NCBI RefSeq assembly: GCF_000520955.1
Contig: NZ_JACC01000011.1
Span: forward strand, 62,001 to 126,000
Direction of reading: 5' to 3'
Origin: Aquimarina pacifica
GTDB lineage: Bacteria > Bacteroidota > Bacteroidia > Flavobacteriales > Flavobacteriaceae
Length of the DNA: 64,000 nt
Position numbers and translations under genes: made by a program. Shown here piece after piece: positions 18,501 through 27,784 of the stretch. The stretch's first letter is position 1; the number at the start of each line of letters is the position of its first letter. Below the pieces are notes generated by a model. The model saw nothing but the letters and a program-made list of their open reading frames with translations, did not search any database and was not told the origin of the DNA.

Positions 18501-21500
18501 TTAATAGTCTGTTTGTAATGGTATTTTAAATGTGATCTCAGTTCCGGCAACAGCATTATCTTCCTTCAACTCTCTTATATTCAGAGAATCTTTTCCTGAT
18601 ATAGATTCTAATCGTTCTCTAGTTACTGTTAATGCCATTGACTGGTGATCCGTTTTTGTTTTCTCCTTTTGTGATTCAAAAATTCCCATTCCATTATCCA
18701 ATACGGTACAATGTAAGAAATCTTCGGTGGTATGAAACCCTACTTTCAAATCTCCATACCTACTGCCCTTTAGAATACCATGCCTAACAGCATTTTCTAC
18801 AAAAGGCTGAATTAACATTGGGGGAATCAGTATTTCTTCTGGGTCTAAATCAGTATTTATGGCAATACTATAATCAAAAGATTTACTTGCCATTAATTTC
18901 TCTATTCCAATATAATGTTTTAAAGTTTGTACCTCTTGATCTAAAGTTATGTAATCTTTCCTAGAATTATACAATGTTTCTCTAAGCAAAATCGCAAATG
19001 TATTTATGGTATTATTCATACGATTAGGATCACTAGTTCCCATGGCTTTAATACCATTAAGCACATTAAATATGAAATGAGGGTTCATTTGTAGTCGCAA
19101 TGCTTTTTGCTCTAGTGAAAGCAAATGATTTTGCATTTCTAAACGCTCCTGTACTTCTTTATTTTTTTGCTTTACCCTACGAACGTAAGATAAGGCATAT
19201 CCCCCTATTATCAATATAATTAATGCTAATACTGCTAGTTGAAACCAGGTTTTTTTATAAATAGGGCTGTCAATAAAAAACCGAAAAGAAATGGGGTCAC
19301 TTTCTTCCCATCTATAATTTCTAGATTGGGCAGAAAAGGAATGCGGCCCATAAGCTAGTCCTGCAAGATTTTGTCTAAAGTCGTTAGACCATGGGCTCCA
19401 CTCAGAGTTATTGAGCCTCCACCTATATTCTATATCGTTAGGGTGGTCTAAGTCGATAGTTTTATATGCAAATGATAATTCTGTTTGATTAGGTGTTAAT
19501 TTTAGAACCCTACTACTATTAGCCCATGTACCTAATTGTATCGAATCTACATTTTGATATGCAACCTCAAGATTTTCAAAATGTAAACTTGGTTTTATAG
19601 TTTCTTTAGTTATTTCAGAAGGTTGGTATTTTGTTAAACCATGTATTGCTCCAAACCATAAATTTCCATTATCATCTTTTGTAACCGCATTCAGGCATGT
19701 CTCAATACCCAAAAAACCATCATTTCTACCGAAGTGAAAAACATCAACAATGTCATTAGATTGGTTCAATTCTATTTTATCTACTCCCTGCTCATTTCCG
19801 ACCCATAAATTATCTTTATCATCAAATATCATTTGATAAATATTATCAGAATATGGTCGTTTTTTCCCTTTAAGTTTTTTGAACTCAAGATTCCCATCTA
19901 TACTAGACCACCAAATTCCTCGTCCTGCGGTACCCAGGTACAGCATATTCTTGTGAAAAAGCAACGTCTTAATAGCCACTTTTTTATTCAATACATTCTC
20001 TATGTGAGTTACTCTATTTTTATGAATATACCCTAGATTTCCGTTCTGAGTAGAATACCAAATCTTACCTGTAGGATCAGGTTGCATGTCTTTGATTTGT
20101 AAATCCTTTATACCATTTTTCTGTGTAAATTTTTTCTGAGAACGTATCCTTCCTCGTTTGGGATCATACCTAAGTTTGGCTATCCCTTTTGAGTATGAGG
20201 CTACCCAAATATCATCCCCAACTACTTGAATTTTTCCTATCCAATTAGATATTAAACCTTTTCCCTTATCGATACTATGATTCTTAAATGCCAATTGCAA
20301 AACAGTATCAACCATCACTTTGGGATCCTTTTTTAGCGCTTTAATCCGTCTATCATCAACAAGAAGTGAATCCATCTGAAAAATTTCCTTATAAAAAATC
20401 CCTCGACCATCTGTACCTGCCCATATATTACCGCTCGCATCACTAGTAATTGTTTTAATCTTTAGATTAGATAATCGATCCTCCTGAGGGATGGGGTGCA
20501 CACCGGTAGAATCTATTAACACCAATCCTTCTTCAGAATTAGATGCCCATATTTTATTTTCTATATCATGAACGGCATAAACACGATCAGCTTTTAATCC
20601 TGTATTTTGATCATAATGCACAAAATTATTCTGAAAATATTTATAAAATCCCGCTCCTGAAGTTGCAATCCAAGTATTCGCCTGACGGTCCAAAATACTT
20701 TTTTTAATGTGAGAAACCGCTAATCCACTTTTACGATTAATGACTTTCTTTTGCTCTTCTAGAATGGCATCTATTACCACAACGCCTACATTATCAGTTG
20801 TAAACCATAGCTCACCATTAGCATGCGCCCCTATATGCGTTACTCTAACAGGACTAGGAATCCAACGATTACCATACGTTGAAGCATTGGTAGTAATTAC
20901 CAAGACGCCCCGATTAAATGCTGCCGCAAAAACTTTATTATTATAAAAAATGGCTGCTGTATATTCATTCTTACTATGCCTCTCAATAATTTTAGCGCCC
21001 TTTTTAATATTGCTTAATTTCCACAAACCTTTACTTGTAGCTATCCAAAATAATTTTCCATCAAAAACTATATCGTTAATAATACTTGTATTGATCTTAG
21101 CGTTAAGATCAATTTTTATTAACCCAAGTTTTTTACGGTATTCATAAATCCCAAGATTAGTTGCTAAGTACGTCTTTCCTTCAATTTTGGTTATTCTGTT
21201 GACTCGAGGACTTTCGAAATTTGTGAAATTATTTTTTGTCTTTATACTTAATCCTCCTTTGGTACCTATAAAAAGGCTATCCTTAATAAAGGCCAATGAA
21301 TGGATATAGTTTGACTGTAAGCCATCATTTTCGGTCCATATATTAAACTCCTCTCCATCAAATCGACATAATCCTCCTCCTTGGGTCCCTAGCCATAAAT
21401 ATCCCACTTCATCCTGTATGATATCATACACTTGAGATTGGGGTAAGCCATCCTCTAACGTATATGCTCTAAGCTGATTATTTTGAGATAGTAGAGGATT

Positions 21501-21575
21501 GACATAGCTAAGGCTAAACATCAACAAAAAAATAAGTGCCAGTCTTTTGAACTCTAGATAAAGATTGATAGTCAT
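18501..21575 (-). CDS. beta-propeller sensor histidine kinase (Reg_prop / Y_Y_Y / LytS-type)
   Basis: I start this gene at the ATG at 21575, giving 1024 residues, because the longer frame to 21701 would run through a promoter and a terminator. The chain begins with a signal peptide (LALIFLLMFSLSYVNPLLSQ). Many periplasmic two-bladed-propeller repeats follow (GLPQSQVYDIIQDEVGYLWL; GNIWAGTDGRGIF), then a Y_Y_Y domain (IEYRWRLNNSEWSPWSNDFR). One membrane helix (FQLAVLALIILIIGGYALSY) precedes a cytoplasmic His_kinase domain with MNPHFIFNVLNGIKAM and the ATP-binding N box (PFVENAVRHG) and G box (DNGMGI). It senses an unknown extracellular ligand and phosphorylates the adjacent LytTR regulator. Confidence 0.93.
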   Translation of the reverse strand: MTINLYLEFKRLALIFLLMFSLSYVNPLLSQNNQLRAYTLEDGLPQSQVYDIIQDEVGYLWLGTQGGGLCRFDGEEFNIWTENDGLQSNYIHSLAFIKDSLFIGTKGGLSIKTKNNFTNFESPRVNRITKIEGKTYLATNLGIYEYRKKLGLIKIDLNAKINTSIINDIVFDGKLFWIATSKGLWKLSNIKKGAKIIERHSKNEYTAAIFYNNKVFAAAFNRGVLVITTNASTYGNRWIPSPVRVTHIGAHANGELWFTTDNVGVVVIDAILEEQKKVINRKSGLAVSHIKKSILDRQANTWIATSGAGFYKYFQNNFVHYDQNTGLKADRVYAVHDIENKIWASNSEEGLVLIDSTGVHPIPQEDRLSNLKIKTITSDASGNIWAGTDGRGIFYKEIFQMDSLLVDDRRIKALKKDPKVMVDTVLQLAFKNHSIDKGKGLISNWIGKIQVVGDDIWVASYSKGIAKLRYDPKRGRIRSQKKFTQKNGIKDLQIKDMQPDPTGKIWYSTQNGNLGYIHKNRVTHIENVLNKKVAIKTLLFHKNMLYLGTAGRGIWWSSIDGNLEFKKLKGKKRPYSDNIYQMIFDDKDNLWVGNEQGVDKIELNQSNDIVDVFHFGRNDGFLGIETCLNAVTKDDNGNLWFGAIHGLTKYQPSEITKETIKPSLHFENLEVAYQNVDSIQLGTWANSSRVLKLTPNQTELSFAYKTIDLDHPNDIEYRWRLNNSEWSPWSNDFRQNLAGLAYGPHSFSAQSRNYRWEESDPISFRFFIDSPIYKKTWFQLAVLALIILIIGGYALSYVRRVKQKNKEVQERLEMQNHLLSLEQKALRLQMNPHFIFNVLNGIKAMGTSDPNRMNNTINTFAILLRETLYNSRKDYITLDQEVQTLKHYIGIEKLMASKSFDYSIAINTDLDPEEILIPPMLIQPFVENAVRHGILKGSRYGDLKVGFHTTEDFLHCTVLDNGMGIFESQKEKTKTDHQSMALTVTRERLESISGKDSLNIRELKEDNAVAGTEITFKIPLQTDY

Positions 21576-21613
21576 ATAGTAATATACGTTCAAGAAAATT
21601 AAATGGTTTCTTA

Positions 21614-21621
21614 CAAATATA
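21614..21621 (-). promoter_or_regulatory. -7 element of sensor kinase promoter
   Basis: On the minus strand TATATTTG matches TAnnTTTG, 39 bases before the ATG at 21575. A near-match -33 box, TTCG, lies 21 bases further upstream. The site supports the shorter kinase start. Confidence 0.65.
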
Positions 21622-21656
21622 ATCAAACTCGTTTCTTGAACTCGAACCATAATTGT

Positions 21657-21690
21657 AAAAAAAACCGACCCACTGGTAAGCGAGTCGGTA
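21657..21690 (-). terminator. terminator of the secreted-protein gene
   Basis: On the minus strand ACCGAC and GTCGGT pair around a 14-base loop, and eight Ts follow. It lies about 60 bases beyond the stop of the 190-residue gene and directly before the kinase promoter. Confidence 0.85.
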
Positions 21691-21747
21691 TAAATAAACA
21701 AAAGTTTCCCCCTTTTTGTCTATCAGATTGAATTTATATTAAGTTGG

Positions 21748-22320
21748 TTAATAGCCCGTAATAGCCGATGTCTTAGAGTCTAAGACGGTGCCATCATTCC
21801 AGGTAAAGCTTTGTTTCAAATTAATATTATTAATATTAGTTGATGTATCGTTATAAAAAGTTTGCGTATACAATATACTTCCCTCTACACCATGTTCTTG
21901 ATTTGGAAATATATACTGATAGTCTGTATCAGAATTTTCGCAATACACATTTTGAATTTCAGGAAGAGGTACTACCGTTTGATCTTCTTTTACCATATAA
22001 TAAAAAGTCTCAACATGTGCACAACAAGCAAGGTATTCTACTTCCATTTTAATGACCTCAGAGACCCCCGCTAGTCCAGGGTTCTCTAAGGTAGTTAAAA
22101 AGATATCCTCAAAAAGTTCTGTGTCTTCAATTGTTAGAGTAGATAATTTTTTCACTTTATCTCCTGATCGCACCAGAGTTATAACATATGGGGAGTGTTC
22201 TTCTTTCTGGTCCATAATTTCAGTTGTTACAAAAAACTTTTCGGTCTCTGCAAAACCTTCCTGTGCGCTAACAAACTGAAAGCTCTGGAGTAGAATAATG
22301 ATTATGGCGACATTTTTCAT
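21748..22320 (-). CDS. small secreted protein of unknown function
   Basis: A 190-residue protein with a clear signal peptide (MKNVAIIIILLQSFQFVSAQ). The mature part is acidic and has a vicinal Cys pair (YLACCAHVETFYYM) and one further Cys. I do not recognise a domain. It is a single-gene unit ended by a strong terminator and sits just upstream of the sensor kinase on the same strand, so a functional link is possible but not shown. Confidence 0.7.
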   Translation of the reverse strand: MKNVAIIIILLQSFQFVSAQEGFAETEKFFVTTEIMDQKEEHSPYVITLVRSGDKVKKLSTLTIEDTELFEDIFLTTLENPGLAGVSEVIKMEVEYLACCAHVETFYYMVKEDQTVVPLPEIQNVYCENSDTDYQYIFPNQEHGVEGSILYTQTFYNDTSTNINNINLKQSFTWNDGTVLDSKTSAITGY

Positions 22321-23095
22321 AACAGTAGATTTTGAGAATGACTATCTGTTGCCAAATGTAATACGACTTCTTAATTAAAAAGATGTTGTTTTAGAATTCG
22401 TAACGATTTAGTTAGAATTCGTTTTAAATACCACTAAAATTCTCTAAAACCAACTTAAAAACCACCTGTCTGTAGAAAACCATCACCTGCACCCCTTATC
22501 AATAAAGGGATTGTGAGACATGTATGTTTTTAACCCACTCACACTATAAATCATCATCTATCAAAAAAAACGGGGATAATTCCCTTATAAATAGGGAAAT
22601 GCCCCTTTTTTAACATTTTAAAGGCATTAAAATAAAAAATAAACTTAATTTTTTAAAAAATTCATACATATCAACCTAACACAGATACTCTTGTAAGACA
22701 ATAAGAACCTATTTAGGTTCAGAAATACAGCATAAAAACCTTATGAATGTTCTACAAACAATTCTATGTATATGAATCTGATTCGTAAAAGAAAGAAAAA
22801 CCAGAAATCATTCATTATACTAAAACACTACACTATTAATTTGTTATTCTCAAAAAATAAGATATTATGGACCGAATGTATACATTGTACAAGACTTCAT
22901 ATCGTTGAAACCAGTTCTACTGAAGTACCATCAAATTATCAAAAACGATAATATATAAACACAAATAAGCCTATAAGTTCAATTAATATCTCTAGAATTG
23001 ATTTCAACCAAAAAAAATGTTATTTTTATAAAAAAGAAAGTTTTTGAAAATTAATAACTTACAAAACATTTGTTTTTAACCTATATATCATACTC
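22321..23095. other. 775-bp non-coding gap with a strong hairpin
   Basis: Apart from the hairpin at 22563-22613 I find no supported gene. A 61-codon plus frame at 22766-22951 is Lys/Ile-rich without a recognisable product. The gap separates the minus-strand secreted-protein gene from the plus-strand amidohydrolase, so both promoters should be here, but I see no good TAnnTTTG box for either. Confidence 0.55.
22563..22613. terminator. bidirectional terminator-like hairpin in a gene-free stretch
   Basis: The core is cggggataattccc ... agggaaatgcccc, with nested GGGG/CCCC and TTCCC/GGGAA pairs around an 8-base loop. An A8 run lies on the left and T6 on the right, so it could end transcripts from either side. 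No gene ends nearby on either strand. Confidence 0.6.
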
Positions 23096-24091
23096 ATGGA
23101 ATTGGATTGGACCATCAACAAAATTGACGCGCACGTACACTTTAATACACTAAGGACTTCACTTATTGAATATGGAGTGCAAAATAATATCCGCTTTCTT
23201 TCGATTAATACTGATATTCCGTTTTTTCCATCTATCGATAATCAAGAAAAAACGATTTTAAGTCTTAAAAAAGAACATCCTGATCATATAGACTATGTAA
23301 CTACTTTCTCATGTCATAAATGGGGGTCCGAACAATGGTTGCAGGAAAGTCTGGATCGAATAAAAAAATCCGTTGATCAAGGTGCCGTTGGAGTTAAAGT
23401 TTGGAAAAACATAGGCATGAGTCTAAAAGATGATAATGGACATTATATAAAAATTGACCATCCTTCTTTTGCTCCTATTTTTAGTTATTTAGAAGAAAAC
23501 AAACTTCTTCTCATTGGTCATATTGGTGAACCTAAGAACTGTTGGCTACCTCTAGAAGAAATGACAGTCGAGCAAGATAGGAAATACTTTGCTGCTCATC
23601 CTGAATACCACATGTTCTTACATCCAGAATATCCTGATTACCAAGAACATATTGATGCCAGAGATAAGGTACTCGCTAGACACCCTAACCTGAATTTTGT
23701 TGGATTACATTTATCTAGTCAAGAATGGGAGACCGACCTAGTAGCGACTTTTTTAGACACTTTTCCTAATGCAATGGTAGATTTAGCAGAACGAATTTGT
23801 CATTTACAGCATCAAGCGGTCACTAATTGGCAAAAAGTTTATGATTTTTTTATCAGATATCAAGATCGTATTATCTATGGTTCTGATGTTATTGACGATA
23901 ATAGTTTATCTGACGAACAACTAATTGCCTATATGGATGAAAGATATAAAAAACACTGGCAGTTTTTTACGAGACAAGAAATGATGTCTGCGCCAAAGGT
24001 TTCAGAAAATTTTAGAGGACTAGGATTACCCTTTGAGGTTATCAAAAAGATCTATTCTGAGAATGCCTTGAGAACCTATAAACTACCCTAA
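23096..24091 (+). CDS. amidohydrolase family 2 (TIM-barrel metal hydrolase)
   Basis: A 331-residue cytoplasmic metal hydrolase without signal peptide. Metal-site motifs are DAHVHFN (H13, H15), GVKVWKNIG, IGHIGEP, FVGLHLSS and YGSDVIDD, in the order usual for the ACMSD/amidohydrolase-2 group of decarboxylases and lactonases. The substrate is unknown. Its 3' end overlaps the convergent symporter gene by 4 bases, tying it to the left end of the glycan locus. A second, secreted member of the same broad family lies at 30842-31909. Confidence 0.82.
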   Translation: MELDWTINKIDAHVHFNTLRTSLIEYGVQNNIRFLSINTDIPFFPSIDNQEKTILSLKKEHPDHIDYVTTFSCHKWGSEQWLQESLDRIKKSVDQGAVGVKVWKNIGMSLKDDNGHYIKIDHPSFAPIFSYLEENKLLLIGHIGEPKNCWLPLEEMTVEQDRKYFAAHPEYHMFLHPEYPDYQEHIDARDKVLARHPNLNFVGLHLSSQEWETDLVATFLDTFPNAMVDLAERICHLQHQAVTNWQKVYDFFIRYQDRIIYGSDVIDDNSLSDEQLIAYMDERYKKHWQFFTRQEMMSAPKVSENFRGLGLPFEVIKKIYSENALRTYKLP

Positions 24092-25926
24092 AGTATATTA
24101 ACTTTTATCTTTGACCAAACTCTAACCAACAGACCCCCAGCCAGAAGAGCAACCAAAGTAACAGGAATGGCCATAATATATTCTCCATATATCCAATATC
24201 CGGTTGCAAATAGACAACCATATATAAAGAGGCAACCCAATAACATTGCTAATATCCCTGAAGGCACACTCCATTTTCCTGTTTGTGTAACAATCTTTTC
24301 CTGATCTTCACTTGCTTTGGTTAAAACGGTATCCCAACCAGGCCCGCCTGGTTGTATTTTTCTGTAAAAATTAAATAAAACTGCTTTCTTTTCTGGTTTA
24401 GTAAGAAAGGTTACTGCTACCCAAAAAACTGTGGTTATTAAAACTATTACCGGAAATTTTGACCAACTTGGCAACACACCCACTATAGCATTACCTGTCA
24501 TTACATCCGTATGATCAAAAAAATATGTACCTATATCTGTGAAATTAAATAAAATAGAAATAATTCCTGAAGTAAACATGGCCGTAATCTCACTCCAAGC
24601 ATTTATTCTCCACCAAAACCACCTGAGTATAAATATAAGACCAGTACCGGCTCCAAACATTAAAATAATATCAAAAATTTGTTTTGCATTGGTTAGAACC
24701 AGTGCAAAACATGCACTTACTACCATTAGTATTACTGTTGAAATACGACCTACGGCAACAAGTTCTTTATCCGATGCTTTCTTATTGACTTGTTGCTTAT
24801 AAAAGTCGTTCACAATATATGAAGAACCCCAATTAAGGTGGGTTGATATAGTAGATATATAGGCAGCAGCCAATGAAGCCATCACAACTCCTAACAATCC
24901 ATTAGGCAATTTCGTAAGCATTGCAGAATAGGCAAGATCATGTCCTAATTTATCTTTAGTTATATTAGGAAATGCTTCTTGGATACTAGCAATATCTGGA
25001 AACACAACCAAGGATGCTAAGGCAACTAATATCCATGGCCAAGGGCGCAATGCATAATGCATAATATTAAAGAAAAAAGTAGCTCCTATAGCATGATTTT
25101 CATTTTTGGCAGCCAACATACGCTGTGCAATGTATCCACCACCTCCTGGCTCTGCTCCTGGATACCATGAACTCCACCATTGAACAGCTAACGGTATAAT
25201 CAATAATGTAATTAATGCTTCTGTATTACTAAAATTTGGCAATATATCTAATTTATCCACAACATTGCTATTGGTCATGAGGCTACTCATTCCTCCTACC
25301 TCTGGTAAATTAACACAGTAATACGCAGCGCCAATAGCTCCCACCATGGCTACAAAAAACAGCACAAAATCTGTATACACGACTCCTTTAAACCCGCCGA
25401 AGGCACTAAAAACAACAGTAATAGTTCCGGCGATTGCCACAACCATCAAAGGACTTACACCTAACATTACCTGTCCTATTTTTATAGCCGCCAAGGTCAC
25501 TCCTGCCATGGCCAAAATATTAAAAATAACACCAAGATATACCGCTCTGAACCCTCTTAAAAATTGTGCAGGTTTACCACCATATCTTAATTCATAAAAT
25601 TCAATATCTGTGGCTACTCCTGATTTTCTCCACAACTTGGCATATACAAACACAGTAAGAAGTCCTGTAATCAAAAACGCCCACCAAACCCAATTACCAG
25701 AAACTCCATTTTTTCTTACTATATCAGTAACAAGGTTCGGGGTATCTGTTGAAAAAGTGGTTGCTACCATTGACAAACCCAAAAGCCACCAAGGCATGTT
25801 TCTACCTGATAAAAAATATTCGTCAGCATTTTTACCCGCTTTTTTTGAAGAATAGATCCCAACGATCAAAATAATTGCGAATAGACCAAAAATAAAAATG
25901 TAGTCTAATGTGCTTAAAAATACCAT
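24088..25926 (-). CDS. sodium:solute symporter (SSS family)
   Basis: A 612-residue inner-membrane transporter with about 14 hydrophobic segments. SSS signatures include DEYFLSGRNMPWWLLGLSM near the N-terminus, ATTFSTDTPN for the sodium site and AFGGFKGVVYTDFVLFFVAM. In Bacteroidota such symporters commonly import free monosaccharides within polysaccharide loci. Here it follows the GH109 gene on the same strand, so uptake of galactosamine, GalNAc or galactose is the natural guess. Specificity cannot be read from the sequence. Confidence 0.9.
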   Translation of the reverse strand: MVFLSTLDYIFIFGLFAIILIVGIYSSKKAGKNADEYFLSGRNMPWWLLGLSMVATTFSTDTPNLVTDIVRKNGVSGNWVWWAFLITGLLTVFVYAKLWRKSGVATDIEFYELRYGGKPAQFLRGFRAVYLGVIFNILAMAGVTLAAIKIGQVMLGVSPLMVVAIAGTITVVFSAFGGFKGVVYTDFVLFFVAMVGAIGAAYYCVNLPEVGGMSSLMTNSNVVDKLDILPNFSNTEALITLLIIPLAVQWWSSWYPGAEPGGGGYIAQRMLAAKNENHAIGATFFFNIMHYALRPWPWILVALASLVVFPDIASIQEAFPNITKDKLGHDLAYSAMLTKLPNGLLGVVMASLAAAYISTISTHLNWGSSYIVNDFYKQQVNKKASDKELVAVGRISTVILMVVSACFALVLTNAKQIFDIILMFGAGTGLIFILRWFWWRINAWSEITAMFTSGIISILFNFTDIGTYFFDHTDVMTGNAIVGVLPSWSKFPVIVLITTVFWVAVTFLTKPEKKAVLFNFYRKIQPGGPGWDTVLTKASEDQEKIVTQTGKWSVPSGILAMLLGCLFIYGCLFATGYWIYGEYIMAIPVTLVALLAGGLLVRVWSKIKVNIL

Positions 25927-26146
25927 ATGTGAGCCTTTGTTTTTTTATTATTTATGTGACAAAAGTGAGCATAGAGAACATAAGTTTTGTCAGCACTATG
26001 TTCTTTATTAATTAAATTTAATCGAAATGTACCACAAATCAAGCTGCTACGCAACGTATCAATAATTCGAATTCTATTTTTATTAAAAGAAAGCACAAAA
26101 ACTACTTTCTATTATTAATACAGAACATGCGGTAAACCCTACAAAT

Positions 26147-27502
26147 CTAATGTGAATCTTTTATCCAATTATATGGTTGTCTTTTGACCCATTTTCCTCT
26201 GGTAAAATCCGGAAATTCCTGAGGTTCTCCATTCTTCTCAATTGAGACTTCTGATAAGGGAGTAATTGCGCTCCAAGCAGCTGCATCATATGCGTCCATA
26301 GGAGGAGCTATATTTTGTTTGGCAGATTCTACAAAAGCATTAAGCACAAAAAAGTCCATTCCGCCATGACCTGCCCCTTCTGCATACTCACCATATTTTT
26401 TCCATAATGGATGGTCGTATTTTTCTAACCATGATGTAGCAGTATCCCATTGATGCGGTTTTGATTTTCCTTCAATATATATTCTATTACCATCTACCTC
26501 CCAAAGTCCATTGGCTCCTTGAACCCTAAAACCAAGCGAATAGGGTCTTGGTAGATTGCAATCATGTGTAACCACAATAGTTTCTTGATTCGCCGTTTCT
26601 ATAACAGAAGTAATCACATCTCCTTGCTTAAATTTTATTTTTGCATTAGGATGATTTTCACCTCCTCCCTTTACAACATGATTATGAAGACCGATCGCCT
26701 TGGTGGCATTACTTGTCATAGAAACAAAACGGTTACCTCTATTGATATTTGCCATGGCCGCTATTGGACCTATGCCATGAGTAGGATATACATCACCATT
26801 TCTTTTAACAGAATGTAACGTTCTCCATTGTGCTTCTGAGGTAGACTTCTCTCCAAACTCAACCCCACCTCCGTAGGGTTGTTTTCCATTGTTAAATTTT
26901 ACTTCACGCAAATCATGCTGATATCCGCATCTAAAATGTACTAATTCGTCAAAAACATTTTGACGAACCATATTAAGAACCGCCATAACATCCCTACGAT
27001 AATTGACATTTTCGAGTATCATCATATGAGTCCCTGTTTGCTCATGAGTATTAACAAGGTCCCAACATTCTTCTAGTGTATTGGCTGCTGAGACTTCGAC
27101 TCCAGCATATTTATTTGCCAACATTGCCTCTTTGGTCATCAGAGTATGCCAGAGCCAAGGAGTAGAGATAATCACTGCATCTACCTCTTCTAATGCGAGC
27201 AGATTACGATAATCGTATTCATTTTTACCAAAGACCTCTGGTTTTTTTGCTCCAGCATTTTCTATACTCTTAAGAACGAGATCAATTCTTACAGGATCTA
27301 TATCACATACAGCTGTAATATTAACATCTTTTCTCAGTAATAAATTATTAAGGTGATGAGTACCTCTCAATCCCACCCCAATCATGCCGATATTGAGTTT
27401 ATCGTTTTTACTACCATTAGAACTATAACTAAATTGTGGTGCCAAAAACAACCCTGCCCCAATGATTGATGCATTTTTAATAAATTTTCTTCTTGTACTC
27501 AT
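26147..27502 (-). CDS. GH109 family alpha-N-acetylgalactosaminidase-like (Gfo/Idh/MocA fold)
   Basis: A 451-residue protein with a Tat-like export signal (STRRKFIKNASIIGAGLFLA). The NAD-binding Rossmann domain has GMIGVGLRGTHHL. Many motifs agree with the GH109 enzyme of Elizabethkingia as I remember it: SPWLWH, YRRDVMAVLNMVR, GYQHDLR, GVEFGEK, YPTHGIGP, GAGHGGMDFF and EFPDFTRGKW. GH109 enzymes use bound NAD+ to release terminal alpha-GalNAc. The upstream gap holds its own promoter-like element and an AgaR-type site. A simple dehydrogenase is the alternative but fits the motifs less well. Confidence 0.88.
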   Translation of the reverse strand: MSTRRKFIKNASIIGAGLFLAPQFSYSSNGSKNDKLNIGMIGVGLRGTHHLNNLLLRKDVNITAVCDIDPVRIDLVLKSIENAGAKKPEVFGKNEYDYRNLLALEEVDAVIISTPWLWHTLMTKEAMLANKYAGVEVSAANTLEECWDLVNTHEQTGTHMMILENVNYRRDVMAVLNMVRQNVFDELVHFRCGYQHDLREVKFNNGKQPYGGGVEFGEKSTSEAQWRTLHSVKRNGDVYPTHGIGPIAAMANINRGNRFVSMTSNATKAIGLHNHVVKGGGENHPNAKIKFKQGDVITSVIETANQETIVVTHDCNLPRPYSLGFRVQGANGLWEVDGNRIYIEGKSKPHQWDTATSWLEKYDHPLWKKYGEYAEGAGHGGMDFFVLNAFVESAKQNIAPPMDAYDAAAWSAITPLSEVSIEKNGEPQEFPDFTRGKWVKRQPYNWIKDSH

Positions 27503-27577
27503 GTCTAGTTAATTTATAACACATATATTCAACAATTACTTTTATACATATCATTTCGATACAATGATAAATATTTA

Positions 27578-27610
27578 TAAATATAACTAAAAATAAGATA
27601 TAAAAACAAA
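27578..27610 (-). promoter_or_regulatory. candidate promoter of the GH109-symporter unit
   Basis: On the minus strand TTTG (27610-27607), then 21 bases, then TATATTTA (27585-27578). This matches the Bacteroidota pattern with one change (G to A) in the -7 box. It lies about 75 bases before the GH109 ATG. Confidence 0.45.
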
Positions 27611-27632
27611 AAAAGAAATAAAACGAAAGTTT
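27609..27632 (-). promoter_or_regulatory. AgaR-type operator candidate
   Basis: On the minus strand the 24 bases contain TTTCGTTTTATTTC followed by T5, preceded by AAAC. This fits every position of the enterobacterial AgaR consensus as I recall it (WRMMTTTCRTTTYRTTTYNYTTKK). The site abuts the -33 box of the candidate GH109 promoter. The run is T-rich, so chance agreement in this AT-rich gap is possible. Confidence 0.45.
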
Positions 27633-27784
27633 TTTGACAAAAAAGCTATGTAATAATTTTAGTTTTGTTTTAAAGAAAATAAAGGGCTTCTTACTATCAA
27701 ATCAAAAAGTCTTCACCTTAATTTACAGTAAAAAATCTCTTGGCAAAACACCAAGCTATATATAAGTATGGTTTTTAAAATATT

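Noticed and set aside
22766..22951. 61-codon plus frame before the amidohydrolase
   Set aside because: No leader, no family, biased Lys/Ile/Asn composition; likely chance.
26147..27502. Plain Gfo/Idh/MocA dehydrogenase
   Set aside because: Several specific motifs and the export signal fit GH109 more closely, and the locus supports a GalNAc substrate.
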